A stretch of 64,000 bases of DNA from Monosiga brevicollis MX1 (GCF_000002865.3 NW_001865044.1:498022-562021), one strand, 5' to 3'. Counted from the first letter of the stretch, positions 13,010-25,142 are shown. The notes: generated by a model from the letters alone, not told the origin. A program made the numbers and translations.

Positions 13010-13288
13010 TGCACATACACAAACTCTGTCTCACATACTTGTTCACGATTAAGTTTGCTACGCTAAGCTGAGAGCAGGGCAGAAGTTCAGGGAGTTGTCA
13101 ATTTGTCGATTTTTTATTTTTTGAAATGTTTGCATGTAAATGCTTATGGAGGTTGCAACCACAAGACTATCGGATCATTCCCACCGCGCTTTCATCTTCT
13201 GTTTCTCTTCACACAAAGTCAAAGGGTTTTCAAGAAAAAAAAAAAAAAAAACAAGAAAAAAGGGGGATGGCTGGGATTGAGACCGAAT

Positions 13289-14405
13289 TTACTTGCTTGC
13301 GGCGGATGCCTTGGCAGTAAAGTAGACCAGGTAACCCAGCACAAACATGGCAATGAACTCGGCGGGGACGGGCAGCGAGAAAGCCGAGGGAACCTGATTC
13401 AGACAAGGTAAGAAGACAGAAGATAAAGATGAGAAGGATGCGCACACGACCAGAATCAGAAGGGAGGAGAGCACATACCGAGTAAGGGACGGCAATGGAG
13501 AAATCAGCCTCCGACACGGGCTTGGCAGCCTAGGCAAAAGCAAAGAATAGCAACCGCAATATGACTTGATATGAGAAAAGAATTCGCCGCGGCTTTTGCA
13601 ACAGGCACAGAACAGAGATGCAAAGATTGGGTTGGGCGGCGGCGGAGGTGAATTTGCATCGTTACCTCCTCAGCGGCCTGGAAGCTGGCGGCGTCAAAGA
13701 AGGTGACGACGGTGGTACCAGAGGACATGTCCTTGTTCTTGGCAAACCAGCTCACCTACGCAATGAGTCAAGATCGACACAAGTGAGCCACATTATCCGC
13801 GGCAAAAGCACGCATGGTTCGTGGTGCGCTGTCTCCCTCCTGGTTGGGGCCCAACAAACCTGGTAGTCACCGGTCGCGGAGCTAGCGACGGGCACAAACT
13901 GGCCGTTGACATAGGCGGTCAGAGGCTCGGTCTATGCAGGTAGGCAAATGTGAGTGCTTGTATCAACACACACACACACACACTCATACACGAAACGAAA
14001 AGTGCATCAACATTGCTTGGTACTTCGCATCCACAGGGATCGAGGATTTGAAGCAGTCAGAAAAGAACAGACAAGGCTTGACGACGTACCACACGCTTGC
14101 CGTTGCACGAGACGCTGAACTTGACACCGTACGAGGTCTGATCGTACATGTTGGGGGAGCCAGTGATGGAAGGCTCGGACTTGACGTCCGGGTTGCTGCA
14201 AATGTCAGCTACGCAAAGGTAGCCCCCAAGCAGCCAAGCGGTCATGTGTGTGAGCGTGAGGTCTGGCGGAGCGGAATGTTTGGATCGCCTGCAAAAGCGA
14301 AGAGGAACCCGCGAGCAGGGAGTTGGAAGCCTTTTCAAAGGGCTGCAATGAAAGCGTACCAGCAGCAAAGGCGGCCAGGGCGGCCAGGGCGAGCACAAGA
14401 CGCAT
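13289..14405 (-). CDS. SSR4: translocon-associated protein subunit delta (TRAP-delta)
   Basis: Small type I ER membrane protein of the TRAP complex, which assists Sec61 translocation. The minus-strand ATG at 14405 begins MRLVLALAALAAFAAGT, a signal peptide. Later exons give a short lumenal beta-sandwich: NPDVKSEPSITGSPNMYDQ and TSYGVKFSVSCNGKRV (about 14095-14200), TEPLTAYVNGQFVPVA with TGDYQ (about 13870-13935), and VSWFAKNKDMSSGTTVVTFFDAASF (about 13680-13755). A C-terminal membrane helix FIAMFVLGYLVYFTAKAS precedes the stop at 13289-13291. The YQVSWF block and the location of the single C-terminal helix match animal SSR4. The human protein has a conserved Cys pair in the lumenal domain; one Cys is visible in SVSCNG and the partner was not located. 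Six or so short exons. Confidence 0.85.
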
Positions 14406-15972
14406 CTGCGAGGACGAGATCGTTTCATCCGTACATAGGAAGGGTACGAGGCAAGGATGAGAAGAGGGCTTTGGCAACGTCATCGCGAGATCGCGCCCGT
14501 GCTGCGCACGCCAGGCAGCATTCAAGTCTTTGTCGCCGGCCGTGCCGCCACTTGGTGACATTCCATTCTCATTTGCTCACAGCCTTGTATACATACCATG
14601 CTGGTGGTGATTGGACGGAGGAAAATCGGTCGAGTAAGGACGGGGTGCACTGCCATTGGGGATCCAACAATCAAGCATGAGTACCACGTGGCCTGCATTT
14701 CCGCCTCGGCGGCAGCCCGGCTCGTCAGAGAGGTGCCACTGGCTGCCAATGGAAGACAGAGAGCCAGCGAGCGCGCACACACCGAAAGGAGAGAGAAGAG
14801 AATGCAGTGGTTGTGTCGACGTACGCAAAATAGATGTTGAAAACAGGTGTTGTGTGGTGATTTAGAATGGCTTGGAAGCGAGATGGTGAATTGATGGAGC
14901 TGCTATTTTAGCGCCCCAACGATTTGAAAAGTTGCGGCAGAAAGACAAGGTTGACAGAAGAGCGAAAACGTTGAATCAACATCGGAAGTCGGGCAAGTTG
15001 ACCAAAGGCGACGGCGACATTGACACGAGACCGCGGCCGACGCAGTCGAGACACAGCTCATAGGCAGTCATGTGGCAGCTTGACGCAGTTCGGCGCGACA
15101 GAACGCCACCGCCAAGAACACAAACCGCTTGACATTGGCATAAGATCTTAACTTCCTACCCAAAGGCCGCTACCATGTGTTGTTCCGAATTAAAAGGGGC
15201 GGATGATTGATCGTCACAGGCATCTTAATGTGGAAGAAACTACAGTTGACGCAGATTGGCCCGTATTTATCACTTGTAACGCCGCAAGGTTTATGTAGCA
15301 CTTACGTACCTTCATGGCAATGTGGGATGCCAACCTTTGTTTGGCTATAATTTTCTTTTGTTCTTTCTGCCTGATCTCTCTATCTAACTCGCTCTCTCTC
15401 TCTCTCGAATTCGCGCGCTCTCTCTCCCTCTCTCTCTCTCTTCTTCTTCTCTCTCTCTTCTTCTCTCTACTTCTTCTTCTCTCTCTCTTCTTCTCTCTCT
15501 CTTCTTCTCTCTCACTTCTTCTCTCTCTCTCTCTCCCTCTTCTTCTTCTTCTCTCTCTCTCTCTCTCTTCTTCTCTCTCTCTCTGTGATTTTTCGCTCAA
15601 CAGCTCGGGTTGCCATTGCGATAGGTCGCGCGCAAAGCGTACAGATATACTTTTGAGACCACCACTGCACTCCTTTTTTTTTTTGCAAGGGAGGGGGAAA
15701 GAGAACTTGACCCACGACTGTTGATCAGCTGACGTCTTTCCCCGCCTTGTCGTGCGCGGACTGAAGCGTCGTCTGTTGATCCGTCGGAGCTCAAGGTCGC
15801 GAGGCTGGTACTCGAGGCCATTTCTGCCCTCTCTGTCAAAATCGGCAGTTGGCAGCTGGTCCGCCCCACGAACGGGCGCCTTTGCTGAGTTGCTGTGCAG
15901 CTATCATTTGGACACTGTGGCTCTGCACCCTCTTGACAGCACCGACATCACTTCCCCTGTGCATTTGCCAGC
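14406..15972. other. divergent intergenic region SSR4 / G-gamma
   Basis: About 1.57 kb between two head-to-head starts. A GA-rich patch (about 14755-14805) lies upstream of SSR4, so its sense strand is pyrimidine. A long CT/CTT tract (15371-15585) lies upstream of the plus-strand G-gamma gene. No coding exon or RNA gene is supported. Confidence 0.6.
15371..15585. repeat. CT / TTC pyrimidine tract
   Basis: About 215 bases of almost pure pyrimidine on the plus strand, a mix of TC dinucleotides and TTC triplets. It ends about 390 bases before the ATG of the G-gamma gene. Confidence 0.95.
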
Positions 15973-16378
15973 ATGTCCCGTGACGCACAACGCCTCGAGG
16001 CCCTGCGTCTGCAGAACGCTCAGCTGAAGGAGCAATCCCAGTTGCAGCGCATCACCGTTTCTGAAGCCAGCAAAGGGTAAGCAGATCCTCTTTTGACTCT
16101 CTCTCTCTCTCATATGGGTGCCTCTTTTTGCCTGTGGCGCGCCTGCCCAGAGAGAGGGGTCGGGCGAGGCTGACACGGCAACTGGAACTCGAGGTGCAAA
16201 TGAACCTGGTACCACTGCCGAGACCGCGCTGAAGTCATCCTGTTTTGCACTTGCCTGGCATAGAATCATGAGCTACTGCAAGACTACACACGACCCGTTG
16301 GTTCCGTCCGTGTGGGGCCGCGTTGAGGACAGGGACAACCGCTACATTGACAAGCGGCCCCTTTGCACGCTTTTATGA
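15973..16378 (+). CDS. heterotrimeric G protein gamma subunit
   Basis: Two-exon gene for a roughly 72-residue protein. Exon 1 starts MSRDAQRLEALRLQNAQLKEQ, the helical N-terminus that pairs with G-beta, and ends SEASKG at a GTAAGC donor (16079). Exon 2 opens after a TAG acceptor and splits a Gly codon to give KGIMSYCKTTHDPLVP, the conserved block equivalent to SYCEQHARNDPLL. It then reaches the C-terminal box RPLCTLL and stops at 16376-16378. The last four residues CTLL form a CAAX box with Leu last, which in this family directs geranylgeranylation and membrane anchoring with G-beta. Typical length. It is too short and too split for automatic gene finding to be reliable, but the two ends match the family well. 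Confidence 0.88.
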
Positions 16379-17945
16379 ACGGTGCCCTGTTTCTCGACCG
16401 GAGTACGACGCCCAGTGCTGTGACTGTGGCCAATTCCCAGAGTGATTCTTCAAGACTGTCCACCTCTGGTCCAACTCTGCTGTGGGCAAAGTTAGACTGT
16501 TGGTATCTGGTCAGAGAGCCCTGGGTCGTGCCTCTATCCTAGCCCGATCAGCTCTAGGCATTGCAGTAGTGCTGGTGCTGTCAGTTGTTATGTTGCCCCT
16601 CTTTCTCGGTCTTGTGTTGGTGTGTTTGTACGTAGACGTGTGCTTGATGTATTCTGCACGCACTTCTTTTCTCCTTGACGGAGACGCGGTGCAGGAGGGG
16701 GGGGCTGTGCCTATCCTTTATGTCCTTGTCTCTCTCAACTGTCCCTGGGCGTCTCCATGGTAAACCACCAGCGCGTCGGAGGACCCGGCTGTGGAATGGA
16801 TTTGAACCTTGTGGTGTAGGCACTGTATCTGTCATTGCAAAACAGGCATTTGCTGGCCCCTACTCCGTGTGTGACCTGGCTGTCGTCGTGGTTAATACCC
16901 ATCTTTTCCTGTTTCTTTCTTGCCTACGCCGAGAAAAGGTTTTGAGCGTGTGTGTGTGTCGTTATTGTCGGCTTGTGAGTGTAATCGTTTGCCTGTCTGT
17001 TCGCCGCCTTTGAGTGACGCGTTCCTCAGCTATGGGTTGTATCTGTTGACGGCTCAACTCTTCACCGGCGGCCCACCTTGCCTTGATGCAAACTTATGTT
17101 TCTTCCCATTCTGTGCAAGGCCATGGTGAGGCAGTTCACTGCTGGATTAGTTGGTACTGACCACGCCTTCTCCCATGCACTTCTTCTTCTTCTTCTTCTT
17201 CTCCTTCTTCTTCTTTCTCTTCTTTTTGAATCCCGTCTTGCTGTCCGGCCTGCCTCTCGACCCTGCCAATCCGTCCATGCCCGTGTCCGTCTTCTCCCTC
17301 CTCTCCTGTAGCAACAATAATCCATGATTCAGCATCTCACCCCCAATGCAAATCAACCACAAACACACAACACACACACACACAGCAACACTTGGTAATC
17401 CAAAGACAACAACCACACCTCATCATCATGACACTGACGAACACAGAAACTATTTTGCTTCCAAGCAGCATCTGACGTGGCGCGCTTCTCTCTCTTTTCT
17501 CTTCTCTCTTCTCTCTCTCTATGTGGCAGTTTGCGCGTTGGTTCAGTGACAAGGACACCGGAGATCGGGGTACGTTGAATGCACACCGCGGCAGCTCATG
17601 TGAATGCAATGCCAACACACACGCACCATTGGATAGGACTGACAGGGGAAGAATGGGAAATGGACCTTGCAAGAAGGGTGGAGACAGATGTCGGATCGCG
17701 AGGCGGCAACCCCTTTCGATCTGCTGGGAGCATGGCTAGGGCCCTCAAACACCTAATTTATTATTAGGGCCCACACGGCTTTTTTTTGAGTTGATCACGC
17801 ACACCATGATTATGAATGGCTGCGGCCCGGCATTGGGCTTTGCCAGCCTGTGCTTGTGTTGTTTGTTCTACCATATGCGTTTGCTTTGATCTTATTCCGC
17901 ACCCTGCCCCTCCGATCTCCGTTCCCGGTGTATTCCCGCAGCACC
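16379..17945. other. intergenic region between G-gamma and PDI
   Basis: About 1.57 kb without a supported exon. It contains a CTT/TTC run (about 17180-17226), short CA runs (about 17366-17384) and a TCTTTTCTCTT tract (about 17488-17521) upstream of the PDI start. The first part is probably the 3' untranslated region of the G-gamma gene. Confidence 0.55.
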
Positions 17946-19834
17946 ATGATGCGAAGCCTTGTATTGCTCGCGGCTCTGGCCGTGGCCGCTTTTGCCGCCG
18001 ACTGGAAGACGGATGATAACGTGATTATCGGCACCGACGATAATCTGGCCAAGGTCTTGGAAGCCCATGAGTTTGCCCTCGTCGAGTTTTATGCCCCCTG
18101 GTGTAAGTCGAGTCAACAACTTGCCTTTGATCCCCCAAACACGGAGGACGTGTCTCTGGCACTGCACTTGCCTTTGGCCCGATGGATACTTGGCTCTTCT
18201 ATCAACTTGTGCCCATGCTCACCCTGTTCCCACCTACACCCCTCGCCCATCCTGTCATCCACGTACCTTAGGCGGTCACTGCAAGTCGCTGGGTAAGCTC
18301 TTTTTCCGCGCGCTGGCCATTTGACCTGCTCATCGCCACACCCCTTGGTGCTGCCACGCATACGCATGACTCTGCGCCTCACTTTGTGTGCTCCCACCTC
18401 ATTAGCCCCTGAATACGCCAAGGCGGCCGGCCAGCTCAAGGCCACCGATGCTAGTGCCGTCCTCGTTAAGGTTGATGCTACCACTGAGAACAAGTTGGCT
18501 GAGCAGCACGAAATCCAGGGTTACCCTACCCTGAAGTGGTTTGTCAACGGCAAGGCCTCGGACTACACTGGTGGTCGCTCGGCTGCCGACATTGTTGCCT
18601 GGATCAACAAGAAGTCTGGCCCCCCCGCCATCCCCGTCACCACCGAAGCTGCCCTCGCCGCTGTGACGGAGAGCAACGATGTTGTTGTCCTCGGCGTTTT
18701 CGCCTCGGAGACTGATTCCAAGGCTGAGGCCTTTATTGCCGCCGCCAAGGATTCGGAGCTCACCTATGCCATCTCTACCAACAAGGCCATCGCCGACAAG
18801 TTTGACCTGGCCGTTCCCGGCGTACGTGCGCCCCTACCCCCTCTCAGTCTCTTTTGTCCGCGCCTTGGTGCTGCGGCGCCTTCGCCTCACGTGTTGGTTT
18901 GACAATTTTCCAAATGCAGGTGATTATCCTCAAGGACTTTGATCAAGGAAACACCAAGTTTGAGGGTGATATCGAGACCGAGGCCATTGCGGCCTTTGCC
19001 GTGGCCGAGTCCCTCCCTCTAGTGATTGAGTTCAGCGATGAGACCGCCTCCAAGATTTTTGGCGGTGACGTCAAGAGCCATCTGCTCATGTTTGTTGACA
19101 CTTCTGACGAAGAGTTCCCCAGCCTGAAGAAGTCGCTCGAGACTGCCGCCCAAAAGTACAAGGGCAAGCTTCTTTTCATCTACATTGATGGCAACAAGGG
19201 TGACAACGGCCGCATCTTCGACTACTTTGGCGTGGATCAGACCCAGGACGTCCCTGCTATCCGCGTCATCAACTTGGAAGCTGACATGGCCAAGTACAAG
19301 TACGAGAGTGACCTCATTGATGATGCCGGTCTCCTCGAGTTTTGCGAGAAGTATGTGACTGGCACCCTCAAGCGCCATTTGATGTCCGAGCCCACCCCTG
19401 AAGATTGGGATGCTGAGCCCGTCAAGGTTCTCACTGGCGAGAACTTTGAGGCTGTCGCCCGCGCCGACCAGGACGCCTTTGTCCTCTTCCATGCCCCCTG
19501 GTGCGGTCACTGCAAGTCTCTGGCCCCGATCTGGGACAAGCTCGGCGAGAAGTTTGAGGATCAGTCCATCGTCATCGGCAAGATTGACGCCACTGCCAAC
19601 GAGGTCGAGGACATTGCCATTGAATCCTTCCCCACCCTGATCTACTTTTCCAAGGGCAAGGAGGCCGAGCGCTATGAGGGTGGTCGCGATCTCGATGCCC
19701 TCGTGACCTTTGTCAACGCCAAGGCCGGCGTCTCGGTTGAGGTCACCGACGCCGACAAGACCCAGGTCGATGATGAGGCTGAGGAGTACGACGCCTACGA
19801 AGACGACAACCTTGAAGGACACGACGAACTCTAA
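17946..19834 (+). CDS. P4HB: protein disulfide isomerase, HDEL-retained
   Basis: ER-lumen oxidoreductase with the a-b-b'-a' thioredoxin layout. The ATG at 17946 (second Met at 17949) begins MMRSLVLLAALAVAAFAAD, a signal peptide. The first active site is assembled from three exons: FYAPW plus one base, a 21-base microexon (18272-18292) supplying CGHCKSL, then APEYAKAAGQL. The second domain pair carries VPAIRVIN and the second site HAPWCGHCKSLAPIW (about 19489-19530). The cis-Pro loops are GYPTLKWF and SFPTLIYF. The C-terminus is acidic and ends GHDEL, the ER retention signal, at the TAA 19832-19834. Most of the protein comes from one long 3' exon. Codon use is strongly biased to C/G-ending codons, which fits high expression. 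In animals this protein is also the beta subunit of collagen prolyl 4-hydroxylase, notable beside the next gene. Confidence 0.95.
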
Positions 19835-20114
19835 ACCCGCTGTCTTTGTCGTTTGTCATCGCCGTCCCTGAATCGATGCTTGCGTCTTCTTGCTCGCCGA
19901 GTCCCGGCATAAATATTCTTGGTTCCGATGTGGCGGGAAACGACACTTCTCTAGTCAGGGTTTTATCGCCAGTTTGAATCACGAAAGCAAGGGAGGATTT
20001 TTCCCATCCCAAAAAAGAAAAAAAAAAAAAAAAAGAAGATGAAGAAATGGCATTGGACTTAATTGGGTGATTGATCAATTTCATACGCGTTGTATACTTG
20101 TCATCCGGCCCTAC

Positions 20115-21981
20115 CTAGACGTGAGGGTGATACGGCATGCTCTGCTCAAAGCGCGTGTAGGTGCGCTTTTCCAGGGGCTGCTCTTTGAATTTCTGCAGTA
20201 GAATCTTCTCCCCCTATTCGCAGACATCAAGCAAGATAGCAGCGCACACGATCGGCATGAGGCAGTGCTGTGCCCTCCTGCACATCTCACACCATGCCAC
20301 GCAAGCCATTCGGGCGTGTCCGCCCTCATGCATGAATTGACAACGGACCTCAATCACATTACAACCCCCGTGCCAGGTCAAAGGCTGGTATTGGCCTGCA
20401 GGGGCATCCCGGCGCTGCGTGTCAAACAAGACCGCTCGTCCTGTAACAGGCAGGTCTCCAAAACGTCAGTTGCACGTGTGCGCGGGAGGGTTTGCCGCAC
20501 AGAGTAGGATGGCCATAAACTGACCGCGACGGGGCTCGATGGATACGCCGTACGCGCCCTGGCAGGCCTCCGACAGAAGATCGTTAAACTCATGGTCGTA
20601 GTGCACATCAAAGTCGACATGGCGCTGAAACCCCTGAAGTTCGCCGCCAAAATTGCTGGCAAGGCCCTGTTCAAAGTCAGCATGTCGCCGTGCCGCCGAT
20701 CCAGCGCGTGGGGGTGAGCCACACAGTGGAAACACTGTGTGTCCGCCTGCCTCTACGTCGCTTAGGTACACAATGACGGTGCGGGCTCGATGCGGGCGCA
20801 GGTCGCTCTGGTGGGTGTCATGCAGATGCATACGCACGCACGCGCGCGCGATGAGCATGCACATTTTCAAAATTGCATCGCACTGCCAGCGTGTTCATGC
20901 GTACCTCGTGGTGAAGCCCCCAGGGTACGACGTGCCCCTGGCGTGGCATGCCGATCTTGGGACGCATCAACGCAATGGACAGGAGGTCCTCGTGTGGGTG
21001 AGGCTTGATACCTGCCAAAGTGGGGGGGGGCGGCGGCAACAAACCCAGGACGATGGGTAAACCTGGCGAAGCTGACAACTTGTTGAGCCAGGTTCAGTGG
21101 GCTATTGTTGTGCGTCTTGCCTACCTGTTGCGCGAGCGATACGAGCCTCGAGAGCATTCATCACCGAGTCCTGACGCACGAGCTGCTCCCAGCTATCCCA
21201 TCCGAGCAGCGCGCCGTGAGAGGTGCGCTTGCGCGCGAGCAATCGGTGCGTTTTGGCAAGCTGGCACACACAAACCGGCCATAAAGCGTTCGGGGGACCA
21301 TGAAATCAGGCCCGCCGGTAGATGAGGGCATCCAGCCTACGACGCGTAATGTGCCGTGTGCCGCAGTCCCGTTATTGCACCCGTGTGTGGGCTTGCCGGG
21401 CCCTGTATGGTCCTCAAACATACCTCCTGCTTGCGATACTAGCCGCAGAATGTGATCAATCTCTGCCTCGGTCACGAATCCATCCGCGATCCTGCGGTGC
21501 GCCGAGGAGGAGGCCGGACTTGAGAAGCTGTGTTGTTTGTGTCTCTTGCGGTGGCAGCGTCTGTGGTGATGTTGCTTACTGAATGCCGCACCGCTGATCC
21601 AGCAGGGTGAACGTCTCGTTGGGTGCCGTGAGCGAGTCCTGCAGCGTGTCGACGTGCAGTATCCATCCTAGGCCTAGACCAAGCACCAGGGTGACTACCG
21701 CCCATCTAGTTCATTCAGCAGGCCCGGGAGAATGAGAAGTGAAGCGGCAGACCTGCCCTCCTGAGTTATTTGGGTGTGGCGTCTCGACTGCGATAAAGTA
21801 CATACAATGATAGATTGGAGTTGCACCAGCCTGTTGTCTGCGAGTGAAGCGTGCAATTTTTGAGTCCAAAATCGTGGGAGACTCGATCCATCGGTCGCTC
21901 CGCTCCGCTTACCTCTTGCCTGGCTGCACCATTGTCCCGTGTGCCCGTGCCGCTTGACCGTGATCGCTTGCGGTTTGCCAT
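20115..21981 (-). CDS. prolyl 4-hydroxylase-like 2-oxoglutarate/Fe(II) oxygenase, type II membrane
   Basis: Probable ER or Golgi proline hydroxylase. The minus-strand ATG at 21981 (MANRKRSRSSGTGTR) gives a short basic tail. The next exon gives WAVVTLVLGLGLGWILHV, a signal anchor, so the protein is type II. Then come FVTEAEIDHILRLV (about 21430-21475), a region with HVVPWGLHHE (about 20910-20940), RARTVIVYLSDVEAGGHTVFP (about 20740-20800), VSIEPRRGQFMAI (about 20510-20545) and LTWHGGCNVIE, then GEKILLQKFKEQP with the stop at 20115-20117. The distal iron-ligand His (WHGGC) and the 2-oxoglutarate Lys (GEK) are present. The proximal pair reads HHE, a possible HXE in place of the usual HXD. Seven or more exons; the junction after HHE was chosen because a phase-0 acceptor lies at about 20812. 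Family assignment is firm, substrate unknown. Confidence 0.82.
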
Positions 21982-22586
21982 GGTCGTTGTACCGCGCTGC
22001 GATCGTATTCTGCAGTCTAATGGCATCTGACGTCAACGCGCCAGCAGCAAACAGCGGGCAGCGTCAACCGCCCACGTCCATGCATCACACGCCCATCGAT
22101 TCTTCGGATCCTCAAAATCGTGGAAAAAAAAACTGCGGACGTGATCTATTGCTCTCCGTGCTGATATTCACTCAATGGACAACAGAGAGAGAAAGTAAGA
22201 GAAGAGACTTGATCGCTGCTTCGAACGTTTGATACTTCTCTGGTTTTCATGATAAGTCTGAGAGATGTACATTGAAAGAGTAGTAATATGCACTGTGCAA
22301 GTTGTTTGACACAAGCATAAGGCAACCACACGCGTGAGCATCGGTATGCGAGCACAGAGGAAACGCACCAAGCCACCAACACCCCATCCGAGCTGGCGGA
22401 AACACAGAGGCACGCATGCGAACATAAAAAATTAATCGAAAATCAATCGAAAATTAAGGAGAAATTACTGGGTTGATATTGCACGACTCAATTATGGCGC
22501 TTTATGGCTCACACGGACAGGAGCGGCGTGGCACACGCACCCAAACCCCAATCTAGATTCCATGGCAAGGAGCATTTACGAGTGCA
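21982..22586. other. intergenic region with no supported gene
   Basis: Between the P4H-like start and the stop of the zinc-finger gene. A GA-rich patch (about 22180-22212) lies upstream of the P4H gene (pyrimidine on its sense strand), and an A/T-rich stretch lies at about 22425-22470. Nothing else recognised. Confidence 0.5.
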
Positions 22587-25082
22587 TCATAGCGTGCCTG
22601 GCTGCCAGTCGCGGTTCGATGCCGTGCTGGCTACCACCACTTCAAACCGGTCTTTGCCTACGAGTCGCAGACCGACCGAGGCAGGCAGATGGTGTTCAAC
22701 GGCAAACGCCGCCGTAGATTCCAGCTGCAAAGGGAGTGACGAGGGGCAAAGTCAGGAGCAGGCAATGAGGCGGAAGCTCATCGATTTGGCTCAAGGGCCA
22801 AGCATCTGCGTTCGTTGTCTGGGCCAGCAGCACGCGCACGCGTCTCTTGTCCTACAGACCTTGACGAGTCGACAGGAGTCACAAGCCCAGCGATGTTGCC
22901 GAACACGCTTGCTGACGACGTCACCCGCACAGCGATAGTGGTAAACACTGGCGCAGCTGTGCAACATCAAGTCAGAGGGAACGAACAATGAGTTCGCTGC
23001 AAAGCCACGCGCAGCAGAAGCTAAAAGCTCGACATACCGAGCACAGGTGACAGTCGGGCCGGCCTTGGGCTCCCCGCACGCCGCGCAATTCACCTATGCA
23101 CAAGCAACACAAACACGATGAGTCCAAGAACCAAGGCAACGTAGAAAACCGGCAACAAGAAGCACCATCATCACGAACAATCACACAATAAACAAGAGAA
23201 GCCAGGTCAAGAGACGGGGAAGGACGCAGCCGAGGCAGTCACCAGCAACCCGTAGACAAGGCACGCAATCAGACAGAAGCCGGGCCCGAGGCGACACCGC
23301 ACCGAAGAGTCATCGCCCGATTCCAATGAATCATCAATCGGAACAGCAACAAGTTTGGGCACCTTGCACGGGTGCTTGGTTGTGTTCGAAGGTCTTCGTG
23401 GTGTCTCCAGCGCCGGGGGATGTGGTCGGGTGCGCCTGCTGACAGGCTCGAATCGTTCAGGTTGAGCCGTCGCATCAGGTATAGAGACATCGACAGGTTG
23501 GATGGCAGGAGCAGCGATGGTTGTGACGAGCGCCTCAATGCGAGCGGCGGGATTGCCAAATGGCAGGTCCTCTTGGGCAGGAGAAGGCGGGGAAGAGTCA
23601 GAGTCGGGGCTGTCAATGATGGCATGCATGGGACTCGAGGGTTCTTCTTGAAGATGGAGATCAGACGGAAGGCACGCGGACGGTGAAGCTTGCAGGGTAG
23701 TCACTTGCTCGGCACAGCCAACTGGCTGCTCAACCGGAAGCCACAAATCCGGAGAGCACGTGGTCTCATGAATAGTTCGTGCGAATTCATCGGTAAACAC
23801 GTGCCCACACCCTTGGATCTGATGACTGACCAGAGGCACGATGCAGCATGAGTGAGAGCCTGACGGCTCGGAAAACCAAAAACAAGACAAACAGCCATAA
23901 AACAGGCCCAAAAATTGTGATGAACACCGGCGTTAGGACCCGCACCAGCAAGGAGAAATGTCCTTGTCCACGGGAGACAAGGTGTGGTCGTTGCACAAGT
24001 GGGTTGCCACCTGGAGTGTGGTACATTACAGGACGGAATGAGAGGCGATTTGAGAATGGGGCAAAAAGAAAAAAAAACAAAAACGGGGATGTGAAGAAAC
24101 GCAAGGTATGCTCACGTGGCAGAGGCAAAGGAAAACGTACATTAGCTGAGCTGATGCGAGTTTTGCAGCTGTTCAAGGGGCACTTGGCAAGGCTGTCATT
24201 ATCCGGACCATGCTTGACATGGGTCTGTACGATATGATGCACCAGGGCACGGTGCGAGTCCAGCATGGTGGTGCAATGTCGAACGCTGCATCAAAAAACA
24301 AGCAAAGTTCAGGCGTCAGACAGCAACCATCGTATCAGAGGCTGGCTCGGGTCTTTCACCCGAGAGGCATGTGCACGAATGAGACCGAAGTGAGTTGAAC
24401 GCACGGGCAGGTCCAAACAGGAACGGTGTCGATGATGATCCACGACTGTCCCCCGATGACTTCTCGCCGGCCCGCAGACGAGGCGGGGTGAAGAGCATCG
24501 GCCCCCTTTTCTTCAACCTCATCGCTCGCCAGCTGGGATGGAGAGAAGGGTGCTGCATCAACATCGACCTAAAGGTGGCGGACAGTGCCGACAGGCCGGG
24601 TGAGAAGTCGTCGAATCTCACGAGGTTGGCACCAGCCGAGCTTGTTTCAATATTTTGCAGGCCTTCCTCAAGCCTCTCAAGCCAAGAGCATCTTATCAGG
24701 GAGGAGGGGGGGGAGAAGGGTTTACACCAGTTTTCTCAGTTACCTCGAGGCCTTGCTCAAGGGCAGCCCAGACGGCATCCATGAGCTCGCACCGCTCGCG
24801 CCGTGCGTCAGCCGAAAGGCGACACACTAGACCCACAGAAGAGATGAGAGATCCATCGCCGCGGCAGCCGGCATCGACCCCACAAACACTTACATGGTCT
24901 CGCCGGCATTGCGCTAGCTTCTCCCCCCTTTTTCCTTCTTCTTCCCTCGTCCTACACAGCCAGCGACCCGCCTCTGGAACAGCCTCAACCGACAAACCCG
25001 CCCCCCCCCCTGCCTCACCACCGCAGCGCCCTCCTGGTTTTTGCAACGGCTCAAAATGCTGACATTCAATACGGCAGCACAC
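22587..25082 (-). CDS. C2H2 and PHD zinc-finger protein (start uncertain)
   Basis: Probable chromatin-associated protein, family not recognised. The firmest part is a PHD-type finger split over exons: NCAACGEPKAGPTVTCA (about 23040-23093), CASVYHYRCAG (about 22925-22965) and RQHRWACDSCRLVKVCR (about 22840-22890). The last exon ESTAAFAVEHHLPASVGLRL ends at the TGA 22587-22589. Upstream (5') exons carry C2H2-like fingers: RHCTTMLDSHRALVHHIVQTH with KCPLNSC (about 24165-24270) and GCGHVFTDEFARTIHETTC (about 23755-23820). A Ser/Pro/Asp-rich linker separates them from the PHD. Candidate 5' exons include CRLSADARRERCELMDAVW (about 24770-24830) and FDDFSPGLSALSATFRSM (about 24555-24620). The 5' end near 25082 is a guess. 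The RWACDSC block resembles the first finger of tandem DPF-type PHDs. Confidence 0.55.
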
Positions 25083-25142
25083 GAACCCAGTGACCTATGC
25101 AAAATGGATTGGCTGCAAGCGGGTGTGATAATGAACTTTGTG

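Noticed and set aside
19019-19822. 267-residue minus-strand open frame opposite the PDI gene
   Set aside because: It mirrors the C/G-ending codon bias of the PDI exon on the other strand and has no family signature.
20815-20860. HLHDTH as the iron-binding site of the P4H-like protein
   Set aside because: It lies before a CAG acceptor and would shift the ligand spacing; most likely intron read-through.
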